From: Nannobrachium achirus
Taxonomy: Eukaryota > Chordata > Actinopteri > Myctophiformes > Myctophidae
Length of the DNA: 64,000 nucleotides
Reading direction: 5' to 3'
Assembly: GCA_963921795.1 (NCBI GenBank)
Contig: OY997661.1
Coordinates: 37,084,970 to 37,148,969 of the forward strand
Part shown: positions 1-10,002 of the stretch, in pieces
Position numbering within the stretch: position 1 is the first letter of the stretch
Layout: each line of letters starts with the position of its first letter
Translations under genes and position numbers: made by a program
The notes under the pieces: model-generated
What the model was told of the DNA's origin: nothing
Databases searched by the model: none
The model's input: only the letters and a program-made list of their open reading frames with translations

Positions 1-488
1 GAAATCTCTGTATCTGTCTGTATTGTGTCCTTTTATGCCCATATATGAATATCTCTGTCGCTTTTTGTTTGTTTCTTCTTTAAGCAGAATACAAAGATGT
101 CAACAGCTAGATCTGTGACATCAGAACTGATGACATTCAATACGTAACCATGGCATTTTTTGTTAACTCATGTGGCGTACGTGATGTCAGAGCCTTCTAT
201 GGAGTGATGTCACAATGAGTCAGCGCTTCCGCCGGTTTCCTCCGAAACAGCCTGATGTCAACAATCATCTCCACATACGGTGATTCCGAGTGTTTCTCGT
301 CGGTTCGGGAAAACCGCGCGTCATGTCGGGTCGGGGCCGGGCACGGCACTCCGCGCCGCGGCGGGGAATGCACGTGCCGAATCTGAAGCCGGTGGGACGA
401 ACGGTTCTCGAGATACGTGGATTACATGCATACATACATACATACATACACGCACGCACGCAGAGACTTCTTCGGCATTTATGTAAGA
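1..488 (-). mobile_element. Non-autonomous Helitron, 5' half (copy 1)
   Basis: Read on the minus strand, this begins at 488 with TCTTACATAAATGC, followed by AGTCTCTG, a short CATA/CGTG simple repeat and a GC-rich block. The same order is seen in the complete copy at 48825-50009. A TC start with no terminal inverted repeats is the Helitron 5' signature. The window cuts off its 3' part. No Rep/helicase coding was seen, so it is non-autonomous. Confidence 0.7.
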
Positions 489-822
489 CTAGAAGCTCGG
501 CCGACTTTGGGCTTTGGGCGGCCGAGCGTCTAGTCGGCAACCTGGCCAACTCGGGAACAATGTAAATAGGGAATGAATGCCCCGCCCTTTAATGCAAACC
601 CCATTATACCTGTTGTCATAGGATCCGTTTTGACCATCTGTTTGTGTGTGTCCATTTATGCCCCTATATGGAGATATCTGTTTGTCTACGTCCATTTCAT
701 GCCATATATGGATATCTCTGTAGGACCCGTTTTGACCATCTGTTTGCCTGTGTCCATTTATGCCCATATATGGAGTTATCTGTCTCTAAGTGTCCATTTT
801 ATGCCCATATATGGAGATCTCT
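489..822 (-). mobile_element. Non-autonomous Helitron, 3' part (copy 2)
   Basis: On the minus strand this ends in a GC-rich imperfect hairpin (GCTCGGCCG arms), then TT and CTAG at 492-489, the Helitron 3' terminus. The interior carries units of the 'CCATATATGG ... GGCATAAA' minisatellite shared with 49120-49870. It abuts the 5' end of copy 1 exactly and is interrupted at 822/823 by the LINE array. It resumes at 10003. Confidence 0.7.
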
Positions 823-1507
823 GTTCTTCCAACACCAGTCAACCTTCACCAGTGGTTTGGTGAAGACCCGGGGTGTGCCCTTTGTTCAACTCCAGCCACC
901 CTAAGGCACATTCTATCAGGGTGCAAAACCAGTCTCGCCCAGGGACGTTACACATGGCGCCACAACCAAGTCCTAAAGATCCTTGCCTCCACCTTGGAGG
1001 ACAAACGAGCTGCCACCAACTCCCTACCATCACCAGCATCCAACCACCAACAGGCAACCACCTTTGTCCGTGAGGGGGCAAAGGTAACCAGGAGTGGCTT
1101 GACACCATCTGAGCGAGGCCAACTACGTTTGGCTCGCGACTGGAAGATGCTGGCTGATATTGGCCGACAACTTGTGTTTCTCCAGAGATCGCTACAACCA
1201 CCCTGAGACCTGACTTGGTGCTCTGGTCCCCTTCTCTAAAAAAAGGTGTACATCATTGAGCTCACAGTACCCTGGGAGGACTCAGTGGATGAGGCTTACG
1301 AGCGGAAAACACCTACGCTATGCAGAGCTCGCGGCTGAAGCACAACAGCGTGGCTGGAACGCTGAAGTCCGCCCAGTGGAGGTGGGATGCAGAGGGTTTG
1401 TGGCAAGATCTACAACCAGGCTCTTTGCAGACCTGGGAATTAGAGGCCAAAGCCGCAGCCAGTGGCTTTTTATGAGGAGGAAGGACCCCTGCTGGGCCCC
1501 AAAGTAA
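823..1507 (+). pseudogene. C-terminal fragment of LINE ORF (CCHC + endonuclease), broken
   Basis: Matches residues about 936-1176 of the intact protein at 5566-9096. The CCHC knuckle (CALC...H....C, near 876-926) is readable. Relative to unit C there is a one-base loss near 1181, one-base gains in the A-run near 1241 and near 1307, and a roughly 40-base deletion near 1455 just before the terminal QWLFMRRKD segment. The frame is therefore broken several times and no functional endonuclease is expected. Units A and C are otherwise nearly identical, so the decay is recent or partly sequencing/assembly noise in homopolymers. Confidence 0.85.
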
Positions 1508-1582
1508 CCAAGCTAGATACCGTTCGTATAGGTATATACGAGTTGTCCTTTGTTCTGGATTGATATCTCTATGCAGTTGATG

Positions 1583-2040
1583 TATTGATGTTGATTAAGT
1601 CTCATGAGGAGGTGGCATAACGCTATTCTCATGTATGCTTGATCACTTTGATTGTTGTATTGCTTATTGCTTATTGCTTATTGTATTGCTTTGCTTGTTG
1701 TGGGTCGCTCTGGATTTGGAGCTTCCAGTTTGGGTATTGATGTTGATTAAGTCTCGTGAGGAGGTGGCATAACGCTATTCTCATGCATGCTTAATCACTT
1801 TGATTGTTGTATTGCTTATTGCTTATTGTATTGCTTTGCTTGTTGTGGGTCGCTTTGGATTTGGAGCTTCCAGTTTGGGTATTGATGTTGATTAAGTCCC
1901 ATGAGGAGATGGCATAACGCTATCCTCATGCTTAATCACTTTGATGGTTGTATTGCGTATTGTATTGCTTTGCTTGTTGTGGGTCGTTTGGATTGGGAGC
2001 TTCCAGTTTGGGCATTGAGCTTCTGCTAAATGCCTAAACT
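1583..2040 (+). repeat. Tandem repeats in LINE 3' UTR (unit A)
   Basis: Three head-to-tail units of 152, 145 and 133 bp start at 1583, 1735 and 1880. Each runs from TATTGATGTTGATTAAGTC through GAGGAGGTGGCATAACGC to GGAGCTTCCAGTTTGGG. They contain (TTGCT/TATTG)n runs that vary in length. The same array is present in units B and C, so it belongs to the element. Confidence 0.9.
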
Positions 2041-2340
2041 GGAGCCAGGAGGTATGCGGTCAGCCTATAGGCTTGACTCAGGGAAAAGGACGCCCCTGCC
2101 TTGCACAGTACCATGAGAAGTCTGCCATCCATAAGATGAACGATTCTCTCATGATTAATTGGAAATGACGCAAGTTCGGGGACTGATCAACCTGAGCTGG
2201 CCGCCTCCGGAGAGGGTGTATAGTGTATAATGGCCGAAACACCCTAAGACCTGGAGGAACACTACTGATGATGCGTCCTAGATTAAAAACTAACCCCAGC
2301 CCCCCCCCCCCCCCCCCTCCCTTGCATCCATCATTCACCA

Positions 2341-2375
<35 letters not shown>

Positions 2376-2454
2376 CACACGCATGTGCCTGCACAAAGGA
2401 AATTAACATCTTATCCTGTGTTTTGTAAAACTGAGTATCTGGACACTGAGTCCA

Positions 2455-4633
2455 GTGACTGCTGAGAAAGATCAGCTGACGACAGGGGAAAGTCCTTGTG
2501 GCGGCATGGAGAGACAGCTGACAGGAGGGAATAGACCCCACTGGGACGGGCATGGGCTAGCTTCCCATGTTTGTAGTTTCCTATGTCTTTGGCATGTTGG
2601 AATCACCTGCTATAGCTACGAAAAGACGACAAAAGAGAACACCCTAGAGTCTGCGAGAGCGGGGGCGGAAGATGACTCATCGGCTGACATCATGGTAACA
2701 GACCCTGGAACGGAAACGACTACGAGTAACGAGAGCACAGCGCAAGAGAGTGACACAGCAGTTGCCCCAGCTACAGCCACGTCAACGGGCCACAAACAGC
2801 AAATATGTCCCTGTGGTTGGAGGAAGGTTACATCCTATCGGGGGGTTGAGAATTCACCAGGGAAAGATGAAGTGTTTGACAGAAGAGAGACAGAGGCCTC
2901 GCGTTGATTACTTTCTGCGAAAGGAATCAAATCAGTCGAATGAAGTACAGCAACTGGACGCAAACCATAGCTTGCAGTACATCAATACCACTGTCGTGGA
3001 GGAAGCAAACACAGAGGTGATAACAACAGAGGCAGAACCGACCCAACCTCCTAGACCTGCAGTCGAAAGGAGACTAGCAGGGCATAGATTGCATGTGAAG
3101 TGGCCTGGTGCCGTGGATAAGAAGCTCTGGGAAACTATCAATACTGATCTGACCCTGTCTCTTGAGCAACTTCGAGGGACAGTGGAAAAGAAGCTGGAGA
3201 GAATGGGGGATATCATCTACCAATATGGGGCAGAACGCTTTGGAGTGCAAGAAAGGAAAGGAAGGAAAGATGTTCCAACCGCACCAGTCTCCAGGAGGCA
3301 ACAGGAGACCAAGCGCCTCGTCCTAGAAAGAAGACAACTTAGGAAACGGTGGAAAAAGGCCTCTGGAGTGGAAAGGGAAGGCATAAATGCACTTCAAGGT
3401 GATATTAAAACACGACTGGCATCCCTCCGCCGAGCAGAGAACCTCCGGAAACGTAGAAGGAAGAAAGAACAAACTAGAACACGGTTCTATAAAGATCCCT
3501 TCAAGTTCCTTAAAAGTATCTTCACAAAGGAAAAAAGTGGAGCTTTAAAAACAACAAAGATAGACCTGGAAGATCATCTGAAAGCAACACACTCTGACCC
3601 AAGGCGGCATGAACATCTGACCATTCCTTCAGATATCCCACCAATTGACCCCCCTGAGCATCACATGCCTTGCAGTCCTCCAACATGGAAAGAGGTGGAG
3701 AACACAGTGCGTCGGGCAAGAACGGCATCATCCCCGGGGCCAAATGGAGTCCCATACAAGGTTTATAAGTACGCACCAGATGTCCTGAGGTTTCTCTGGA
3801 GGCTCATGAGAACAGCATGGCAGAAGAAGATAATACCTAAAGTGTGGCGTAGGGCAGGTGGAGTCCTTATCCCAAAGGAGAAGGATGCAGTGAACATCAG
3901 CCAATTCCGTCCAATCTCCCTACTAAACGTTGAGGGCAAAATCTTCTTTAGTGTCATTGCTCGGAGGATGTCCGAGTATCTGCGAAGAAACGAGTACATT
4001 GACACATCTGTACAGAAGGCAGGAATATCGGGATTCTCAGGGTGCTCAGAGCATTCCAGCATGATCTGGCACCAGATCCAAACGGCAAAGGTGGAGAGAA
4101 GGGACCTCCATGTAGTCTTTCTGGACCTTGCCAATGCCTTTGGCTCGGTGCCCCATGAACTCCTGTGGTCTGCCTTTGATTTCTTCTACATACCGGACAC
4201 CATCACAGCTCTGGCTAAATCCTACTTCCAAGACATGCAGTTCTGCTTTACCACCTCTGACTTTACCACCTCTTGGCAGTGCCTGGAAGTAGGCATCATG
4301 GCGGGATGCACTATCTCACCTCTGGCATTCACGATGGCAATGGAGATCATCATCCGAGCCTCAAAATGGGTTGTAGGCGGACAGCGGGTTTACTCTGGTC
4401 AGCGCCTCCCTCCGCTCAGAGCTTACATGGACGACATTACGACGTTGACCACCACCGTCCCATGCACCAGGAGGCTGCTCGGAAAACTGGAAGAGAACAT
4501 CAGTTGGGCCCGCATGAAGATCAAACCATCCAAGTCACGAAGCATCTCAATTGTGAAGGGAGTGCTCTCCGACCTGAAATTCTTCATCGGCGATGACCCA
4601 ATCCCAACAGTGTCTGAGCAGCCTGTAAAAAGC
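2455..4633 (+). pseudogene. LINE ORF of unit B: zinc finger and RT, broken
   Basis: A frame opening with MTAEKDQ at 2455 runs to the CPCGW zinc finger. An extra G in the run near 2842 then shifts it, and the RT continues in the frame of 2750-4759. The RT is readable: FRPISLLN, FLDLANAF and YMDD (near 4426). There is a 6-base difference from unit C (Gln-Arg inserted before LPPLRAYMDD). After 4633 the frame runs into 3' UTR repeat and stops. The endonuclease is absent, so it cannot make a complete protein. Confidence 0.88.
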
Positions 4634-5030
4634 TTTGATTGTTGTATTGCTTATTGCTTATTGCTTATTGTATTGCTTTGCTTGTTGTGGGTCGCTCTGG
4701 ATTTGGAGCTTCCAGTTTGGGTATTGATGTTGATTAAGTCTCGTGAGGAGGTGGCATAACGCTATTCTCATGCATGCTTAATCACTTTGATTGTTGTATT
4801 GCTTATTGCTTATTGTATTGCTTTGCTTGTTGTGGGTCGCTTTGGATTTGGAGCTTCCAGTTTGGGTATTGATGTTGATTAAGTCCCATGAGGAGATGGC
4901 ATAACGCTATCCTCATGCTTAATCACTTTGATGGTTGTATTGCGTATTGTATTGCTTTGCTTGTTGTGGGTCGTTTGGATTGGGAGCTTCCAGTTTGGGC
5001 ATTGAGCTTCTGCTAAATGCCTAAACTGGA
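4634..5030 (+). repeat. Tandem repeats in LINE 3' UTR (unit B)
   Basis: Same ~150 bp repeat family as 1583-2040. The first unit is partial because the internal deletion enters it at TTTGATTGTTG. The conserved tail follows (TAAATGCCTAAACTGGAG, poly-C of about 26, (CA)n) up to 5431. Confidence 0.88.
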
Positions 5031-5335
5031 GCCAGGAGGTATGCGGTCAGCCTATAGGCTTGACTCAGGGAAAAGGACGCCCCTGCCTTGCACAGTACCA
5101 TGAGAAGTCTGCCATCCATAAGATGAACGATTCTCTCATGATTAATTGGAAATGACGCAAGTTCGGGGACTGATCAACCTGAGCTGGCCGCCTCCGGAGA
5201 GGGTGTATAGTGTATAATGGCCGAAACACCCTAAGACCTGGAGGAACACTACTGATGATGCGTCCTAGATTAAAAACTAACCCCAGCCCCCCCCCCCCCC
5301 CCCCCCCCCCCCTCCCTTGCATCCATCATTCACCA

Positions 5336-5374
<39 letters not shown>

Positions 5375-5565
5375 CACACGCATGTGCCTGCACAAAGGAA
5401 ATTAACATCTTATCCTGTGTTTTGTAAAACTGAGTATCTGGACACTGAGTCCAGTGACTGCTGAGAAAGATCAGCTGACGACAGGGGAAAGTCCTTGCGG
5501 CGGCATGGAGAGACAGCTGACAGGAGGGAATAGACCCCACTGGGACGGGCATGGGCTAGCTTCCC

Positions 5566-8500
5566 ATGTTTGTAGTTTCCTATGTCTTTGGCATGTTGGA
5601 ATCACCCGCTATAGCTACGAAAAGACGACAAAAGAGAACACCCCTAGAGTCTGCGAGAGCGGGGGCGGAAGATGACTCATCGGCTGACATCATGGTAACA
5701 GACCCTGGAACGGAAACGACTACGAGTAACGAGAGCACAGCGCAAGAGAGTGACACAGCAGTTGCCCCAGCTACAGCCACGTCAACGGGCCACAAACAGC
5801 AAATATGTCCCTGTGGTTGGAGGAAGGTTACATCCTATCGGGGGTTGAGAATTCACCAGGGAAAGATGAAGTGTTTGACAGAAGAGAGACAGAGGCCTCG
5901 CGTTGATTACTTTCTGCGAAAGGAATCAAATCAGTCGAATGAAGTACAGCAACTGGACGCAAACCATAGCTTGCAGTACATCAATACCACTGTCGTGGAG
6001 GAAGCAAACACAGAGGTGATAACAACAGAGGCAGAACCGACCCAACCTCCTAGACCTGCAGTCGAAAGGAGACTAGCAGGGCATAGATTGCATGTGAAGT
6101 GGCCTGGTGCCGTGGATAAGAAGCTCTGGGAAACTATCAATACTGATCTGACCCTGTCTCTTGAGCAACTTCGAGGGACAGTGGAAAAGAAGCTGGAGAG
6201 AATGGGGGATATCATCTACCAATATGGGGCAGAACGCTTTGGAGTGCAAGAAAGGAAAGGAAGGAAAGATGTTCCAACCGCACCAGTCTCCAGGAGGCAA
6301 CAGGAGACCAAGCGCCTCGTCCTAGAAAGAAGACAACTTAGGAAACGGTGGAAAAAGGCCTCTGGAGTGGAAAGGGAAGGCATAAATGCACTTCAAGGTG
6401 ATATTAAAACACGACTGGCATCCCTCCGCCGAGCAGAGAACCTCCGGAAACGTAGAAGGAAGAAAGAACAAACTAGAACACGGTTCTATAAAGATCCCTT
6501 CAAGTTCCTTAAAAGTATCTTCACAAAGGAAAAAAGTGGAGCTTTAAAAACAACAAAGATAGACCTAGAAGATCATCTGAAAGCAACACACTCTGACCCA
6601 AGGCGGCATGAACATCTGACCATTCCTTCAGATATCCCACCAATTGACCCCCCTGAGCATCACATGCCTTGCAGTCCTCCAACATGGAAAGAGGTGGAGA
6701 ACACAGTGCGTCGGGCAAGAACGGCATCATCCCCGGGGCCAAATGGAGTCCCATACAAGGTTTATAAGTACGCACCAGATGTCCTGAGGTTTCTCTGGAG
6801 GCTCATGAGAACAGCATGGCAGAAGAAGATAATACCTAAAGTGTGGCGTAGGGCAGGTGGAGTCCTTATCCCAAAGGAGAAGGATGCAGTGAACATCAGC
6901 CAATTCCGTCCAATCTCCCTACTAAACGTTGAGGGCAAAATCTTCTTTAGTGTCATTGCTCGGAGGATGTCCGAGTATCTGCGAAGAAACGAGTACATTG
7001 ACACATCTGTACAGAAGGCAGGAATATCGGGATTCTCAGGGTGCTCAGAGCATTCCAGCATGATCTGGCACCAGATCCAAACGGCAAAGGTGGAGAGAAG
7101 GGACCTCCATGTAGTCTTTCTGGACCTTGCCAATGCCTTTGGCTCGGTGCCCCATGAACTCCTGTGGTCTGCCTTTGATTTCTTCTACATACCGGACACC
7201 ATCACAGCTCTGGCTAAATCCTACTTCCAAGACATGCAGTTCTGCTTTACCACCTCTGACTTTACCACCTCTTGGCAGTGCCTGGAAGTAGGCATCATGG
7301 CGGGATGCACTATCTCACCTCTGGCATTCACGATGGCAATGGAGATCATCATCCGAGCCTCAAAATGGGTTGTAGGCGGACAGCGGGTTTACTCTGGCCT
7401 CCCTCCGCTCAGAGCTTACATGGACGACATTACGACGTTGACCACCACCGTCCCATGCACCAGGAGGCTGCTCGGAAAACTGGAAGAGAACATCAGTTGG
7501 GCCCGCATGAAGATCAAACCATCCAAGTCACGAAGCATCTCAATTGTGAAGGGAGTGCTCTCCGACCTGAAATTCTTCATCGGCGATGACCCAATCCCAA
7601 CAGTGTCTGAGCAGCCTGTAAAAAGCCTTGGCAGGTGGTATGATTCAAGCCTGAAGGACAAAGACCAGGTGCAACAACTGCGCAAAGACATCAGCAGTGG
7701 CCTGCAGTCCATCGACAACACACAACTACCTGGAAAGTTAAAGGCCTGGTGCCTTCAGTTTGGCCTCCTACCCCAGATGTTGTGGCCCCTTGCAGTTTAT
7801 GAGGTCCCAATTCCAACGGTGGAGAAGTTGGAAAGAGGAGTCACAGGCTACATCAAGAAATGGCTCGGAGTTCCACGATGCCTGACCACCATAGGCCTCT
7901 ATGGAGATGGCATCCTCAAGCTCCCCCTCACCAGTCTCACAGAGGAGTTCAAGTGTGCAAAAACAAGACTCCAGATGACACTGAATGAATCCAGAGACTT
8001 AGTGGTGAGTAACAACGCACCGACCTTGGCAACCGGGCGCAAATGGACACCAGCCAAGGCAGTGGAGGAAGCAACAGCAGCCCTCAAACATGCTGACATT
8101 GTGGGCTATGTTCAGCAGGGACGAGGAGGTTTTGGGTTAACAGCTACTCTCCCTGCTTGGAGTAAGGCAGCAGCACCAGAACGGAGAAAGATGGTGGTGG
8201 AGGAAGTACGCCACCAGGAGGAGGCTGGAAGATGGGCCAAGGCAGTCTCTCTTGCAAAACAGGGCCAGTGGACACGATGGGACAGTGTGGAGAGGAGGAA
8301 GATCAGCTGGAAGGATATGTGGGCCATGGAAGCGAGGCAGTTGAGCTTTATCATAAGAGCTACATATGACGTTCTTCCAACACCAGTCAACCTTCACCAG
8401 TGGTTTGGTGAAGACCCGGGGTGTGCCCTTTGTTCAACTCCAGCCACCCTAAGGCACATTCTATCAGGGTGCAAAACCAGTCTCGCCCAGGGACGTTACA

Positions 8501-9096
8501 CATGGCGCCACAACCAAGTCCTAAAGATCCTTGCCTCCACCTTGGAGGACAAACGAGCTGCCACCAACTCCCTACCATCACCAGCATCCAACCACCAACA
8601 GGCAACCACCTTTGTCCGTGAGGGGGCAAAGGTAACCAGGAGTGGCTTGACACCATCTGAGCGAGGCCAACTACGTTTGGCTCGCGACTGGAAGATGCTG
8701 GCTGATATTGGCCGACAACTTGTGTTTCCTCCAGAGATCGCTACAACCACCCTGAGACCTGACTTGGTGCTCTGGTCCCCTTCTCTAAAAAAGGTGTACA
8801 TCATTGAGCTCACAGTACCCTGGGAGGACTCAGTGGATGAGGCTTACGAGCGGAAACACCTACGCTATGCAGAGCTCGCGGCTGAAGCACAACAGCGTGG
8901 CTGGAACGCTGAAGTCCGCCCAGTGGAGGTGGGATGCAGAGGGTTTGTGGCAAGATCTACAACCAGGCTCTTTGCAGACCTGGGAATTAGAGGCCAAAGC
9001 CAGCGGTCAGCCATCAAAGCTGCATCGGAGGCAGCCGAAAGAAGCAGCCAGTGGCTTTTTATGAGGAGGAAGGACCCCTGCTGGGCCCCAAAGTAA
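5566..9096 (+). CDS. Reverse transcriptase / restriction-like endonuclease polyprotein of an R2-group LINE
   Basis: Intact 1176-codon ORF. Domains in order: a disordered Ser/Thr-rich N terminus; a C-x-C...H...C zinc finger (C81, C83, H97, C103) that in this group binds nucleic acid; a basic linker (LRKRRRKKEQTR); an RT (about 370-660) with FRPISLLN, FLDLANAF and the catalytic YMDD at 618-621; a thumb/linker region; a CCHC knuckle (C953, C956, H964, C969); and a PD-(D/E)XK endonuclease with P1065-D1066 and E1081-L-T-V-P. In the R2/NeSL/Hero clades this protein nicks a target and primes reverse transcription of its own RNA there. The length is normal for the group. The start at 5566 is the first ATG after an in-frame TAG at 5557. 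An overlapping frame from 5454 (MTAEKDQ) ends out of register because of one C near 5641; in unit B that frame is continuous. All key residues are present, so it may be active. The exact clade is unresolved. Confidence 0.93.
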   Translation: MFVVSYVFGMLESPAIATKRRQKRTPLESARAGAEDDSSADIMVTDPGTETTTSNESTAQESDTAVAPATATSTGHKQQICPCGWRKVTSYRGLRIHQGKMKCLTEERQRPRVDYFLRKESNQSNEVQQLDANHSLQYINTTVVEEANTEVITTEAEPTQPPRPAVERRLAGHRLHVKWPGAVDKKLWETINTDLTLSLEQLRGTVEKKLERMGDIIYQYGAERFGVQERKGRKDVPTAPVSRRQQETKRLVLERRQLRKRWKKASGVEREGINALQGDIKTRLASLRRAENLRKRRRKKEQTRTRFYKDPFKFLKSIFTKEKSGALKTTKIDLEDHLKATHSDPRRHEHLTIPSDIPPIDPPEHHMPCSPPTWKEVENTVRRARTASSPGPNGVPYKVYKYAPDVLRFLWRLMRTAWQKKIIPKVWRRAGGVLIPKEKDAVNISQFRPISLLNVEGKIFFSVIARRMSEYLRRNEYIDTSVQKAGISGFSGCSEHSSMIWHQIQTAKVERRDLHVVFLDLANAFGSVPHELLWSAFDFFYIPDTITALAKSYFQDMQFCFTTSDFTTSWQCLEVGIMAGCTISPLAFTMAMEIIIRASKWVVGGQRVYSGLPPLRAYMDDITTLTTTVPCTRRLLGKLEENISWARMKIKPSKSRSISIVKGVLSDLKFFIGDDPIPTVSEQPVKSLGRWYDSSLKDKDQVQQLRKDISSGLQSIDNTQLPGKLKAWCLQFGLLPQMLWPLAVYEVPIPTVEKLERGVTGYIKKWLGVPRCLTTIGLYGDGILKLPLTSLTEEFKCAKTRLQMTLNESRDLVVSNNAPTLATGRKWTPAKAVEEATAALKHADIVGYVQQGRGGFGLTATLPAWSKAAAPERRKMVVEEVRHQEEAGRWAKAVSLAKQGQWTRWDSVERRKISWKDMWAMEARQLSFIIRATYDVLPTPVNLHQWFGEDPGCALCSTPATLRHILSGCKTSLAQGRYTWRHNQVLKILASTLEDKRAATNSLPSPASNHQQATTFVREGAKVTRSGLTPSERGQLRLARDWKMLADIGRQLVFPPEIATTTLRPDLVLWSPSLKKVYIIELTVPWEDSVDEAYERKHLRYAELAAEAQQRGWNAEVRPVEVGCRGFVARSTTRLFADLGIRGQSQRSAIKAASEAAERSSQWLFMRRKDPCWAPK

Positions 9097-9171
9097 CCAA
9101 GCTAGATACCGTTCGTATAGGTATATACGAGTTGTTCTTTGTTCTGGATTGATATCTCTATGCAGTTGATG

Positions 9172-9625
9172 TATTGATGTTGATTAAGTCTCATGAGGAG
9201 GTGGCATAACGCTATTCTCATGCATGCTTGATCACTTTGATTGTTGTATTGCTTATTGCTTATTGCTTATTGTATTGCTTTGCTTGTTGTGGGTCGCTCT
9301 GGATTTGGAGCTTCCAGTTTGGGTATTGATGTTGATTAAGTCTCGTGAGGAGGTGGCATAACGCTATTCTCATGCATGCTTAATCACTTTGATTGTTGTA
9401 TTGCTTATTGCTTATTGTATTGCTTTGCTTGTTGTGGGTCGCTTTGGATTTGGAGCTTCCAGTTTGGGTATTGATGTTGATTAAGTCCCATGAGGAGATG
9501 GCATAACGCTATCCTCATGCTTAATCACTTTGATGGTTGTATTGCGTATTGTATTGCTTTGCTTGTTGTGGGTCGTTTGGATTGGGAGCTTCCAGTTTGG
9601 GCATTGAGCTTCTGCTAAATGCCTA
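9172..9625 (+). repeat. Tandem repeats in LINE 3' UTR (unit C)
   Basis: Third copy of the three-unit ~150 bp array. The final partial unit grades into the conserved single-copy tail TAAATGCCTAAACTGGAG. The unit A, B and C arrays differ by only a few bases and by the number of TTGCT/TATTG steps. Confidence 0.88.
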
Positions 9626-10002
9626 AACTGGAGCCAGGAGGTATGCGGTCAGCCTATAGGCTTGACTCAGGGAAAAGGACGCCCCTGCCTTGCACAGTCC
9701 CATGAGAAGTCTGCCATCCATAAGATGAACGATTCACTCATGATTAATTGGAAATGACGCAAGTTCGGGGACTGATCAACCTGAGCTGTCCGCCTCCGGA
9801 GAGGGTGTATAGTGTATAATGGCCGAAACACCCTAAGACCTGGAGGAACACTACTGATGATGCGTCCTAGATTAAAAACTAACCCCAGCCCCCCCCCCCC
9901 CTCCCTTGCATCCATCATTCACCACCACACACACACACACACTCTCACACGCATGTGCCTGCACAAAGGAAATTAACATCTTATCCTGTGTTTTGTAAAA
10001 CT

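Larger units (their letters stand above)
823..2432 (+). mobile_element. R2/Hero-like LINE, unit A, 5'-truncated
   Basis: Homologous to 8371-10002 of unit C, beginning at GTTCTTCCAACACC, so only the 3' 1.6 kb is present. It holds the end of the ORF, the 3' UTR with about 150 bp tandem repeats, and a tail of poly-C, (CA)n and a unique end finishing TTTTGTAAAACT. 5' truncation is normal for target-primed reverse transcription. The left flank is Helitron minisatellite. The 3' end joins unit B with no spacer. Confidence 0.9.
2433..5431 (+). mobile_element. R2/Hero-like LINE, unit B, internally deleted
   Basis: It starts directly after unit A's terminal TTTTGTAAAACT, with GAGTATCTGGACACTGAGTC, and ends in the same terminal sequence. 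It is colinear with unit C except that bases equivalent to 7627-9235 (about 1609 bp: end of RT, thumb, CCHC and endonuclease) are missing. The join at 4633/4634 falls between the RT domain and the 3' UTR repeats with almost no microhomology. This makes a 2999 bp unit against 4571 bp for C. Confidence 0.92.
5432..10002 (+). mobile_element. R2/Hero-like LINE, unit C, full length
   Basis: This 4571 bp unit starts directly after unit B. It has a short 5' leader with a perfect CTGGAC/GTCCAG hairpin near 5438-5454, one long ORF (5566-9096), a 3' UTR with three ~150 bp repeats (9172-9625), then a conserved tail with poly-C, (CA)n and the terminal TTTTGTAAAACT. There is no poly-A tail. It is followed at 10003 by AGGACCCGT, which continues the Helitron minisatellite interrupted at 822. 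The array therefore appears to occupy a single site there. Confidence 0.93.

Noticed and set aside
2278-2372. Repeated C-run and (CA)n blocks read as a CRISPR-like or satellite array
   Set aside because: They are the simple-sequence tail of each LINE unit; no spacer-repeat alternation and the genome is eukaryotic.
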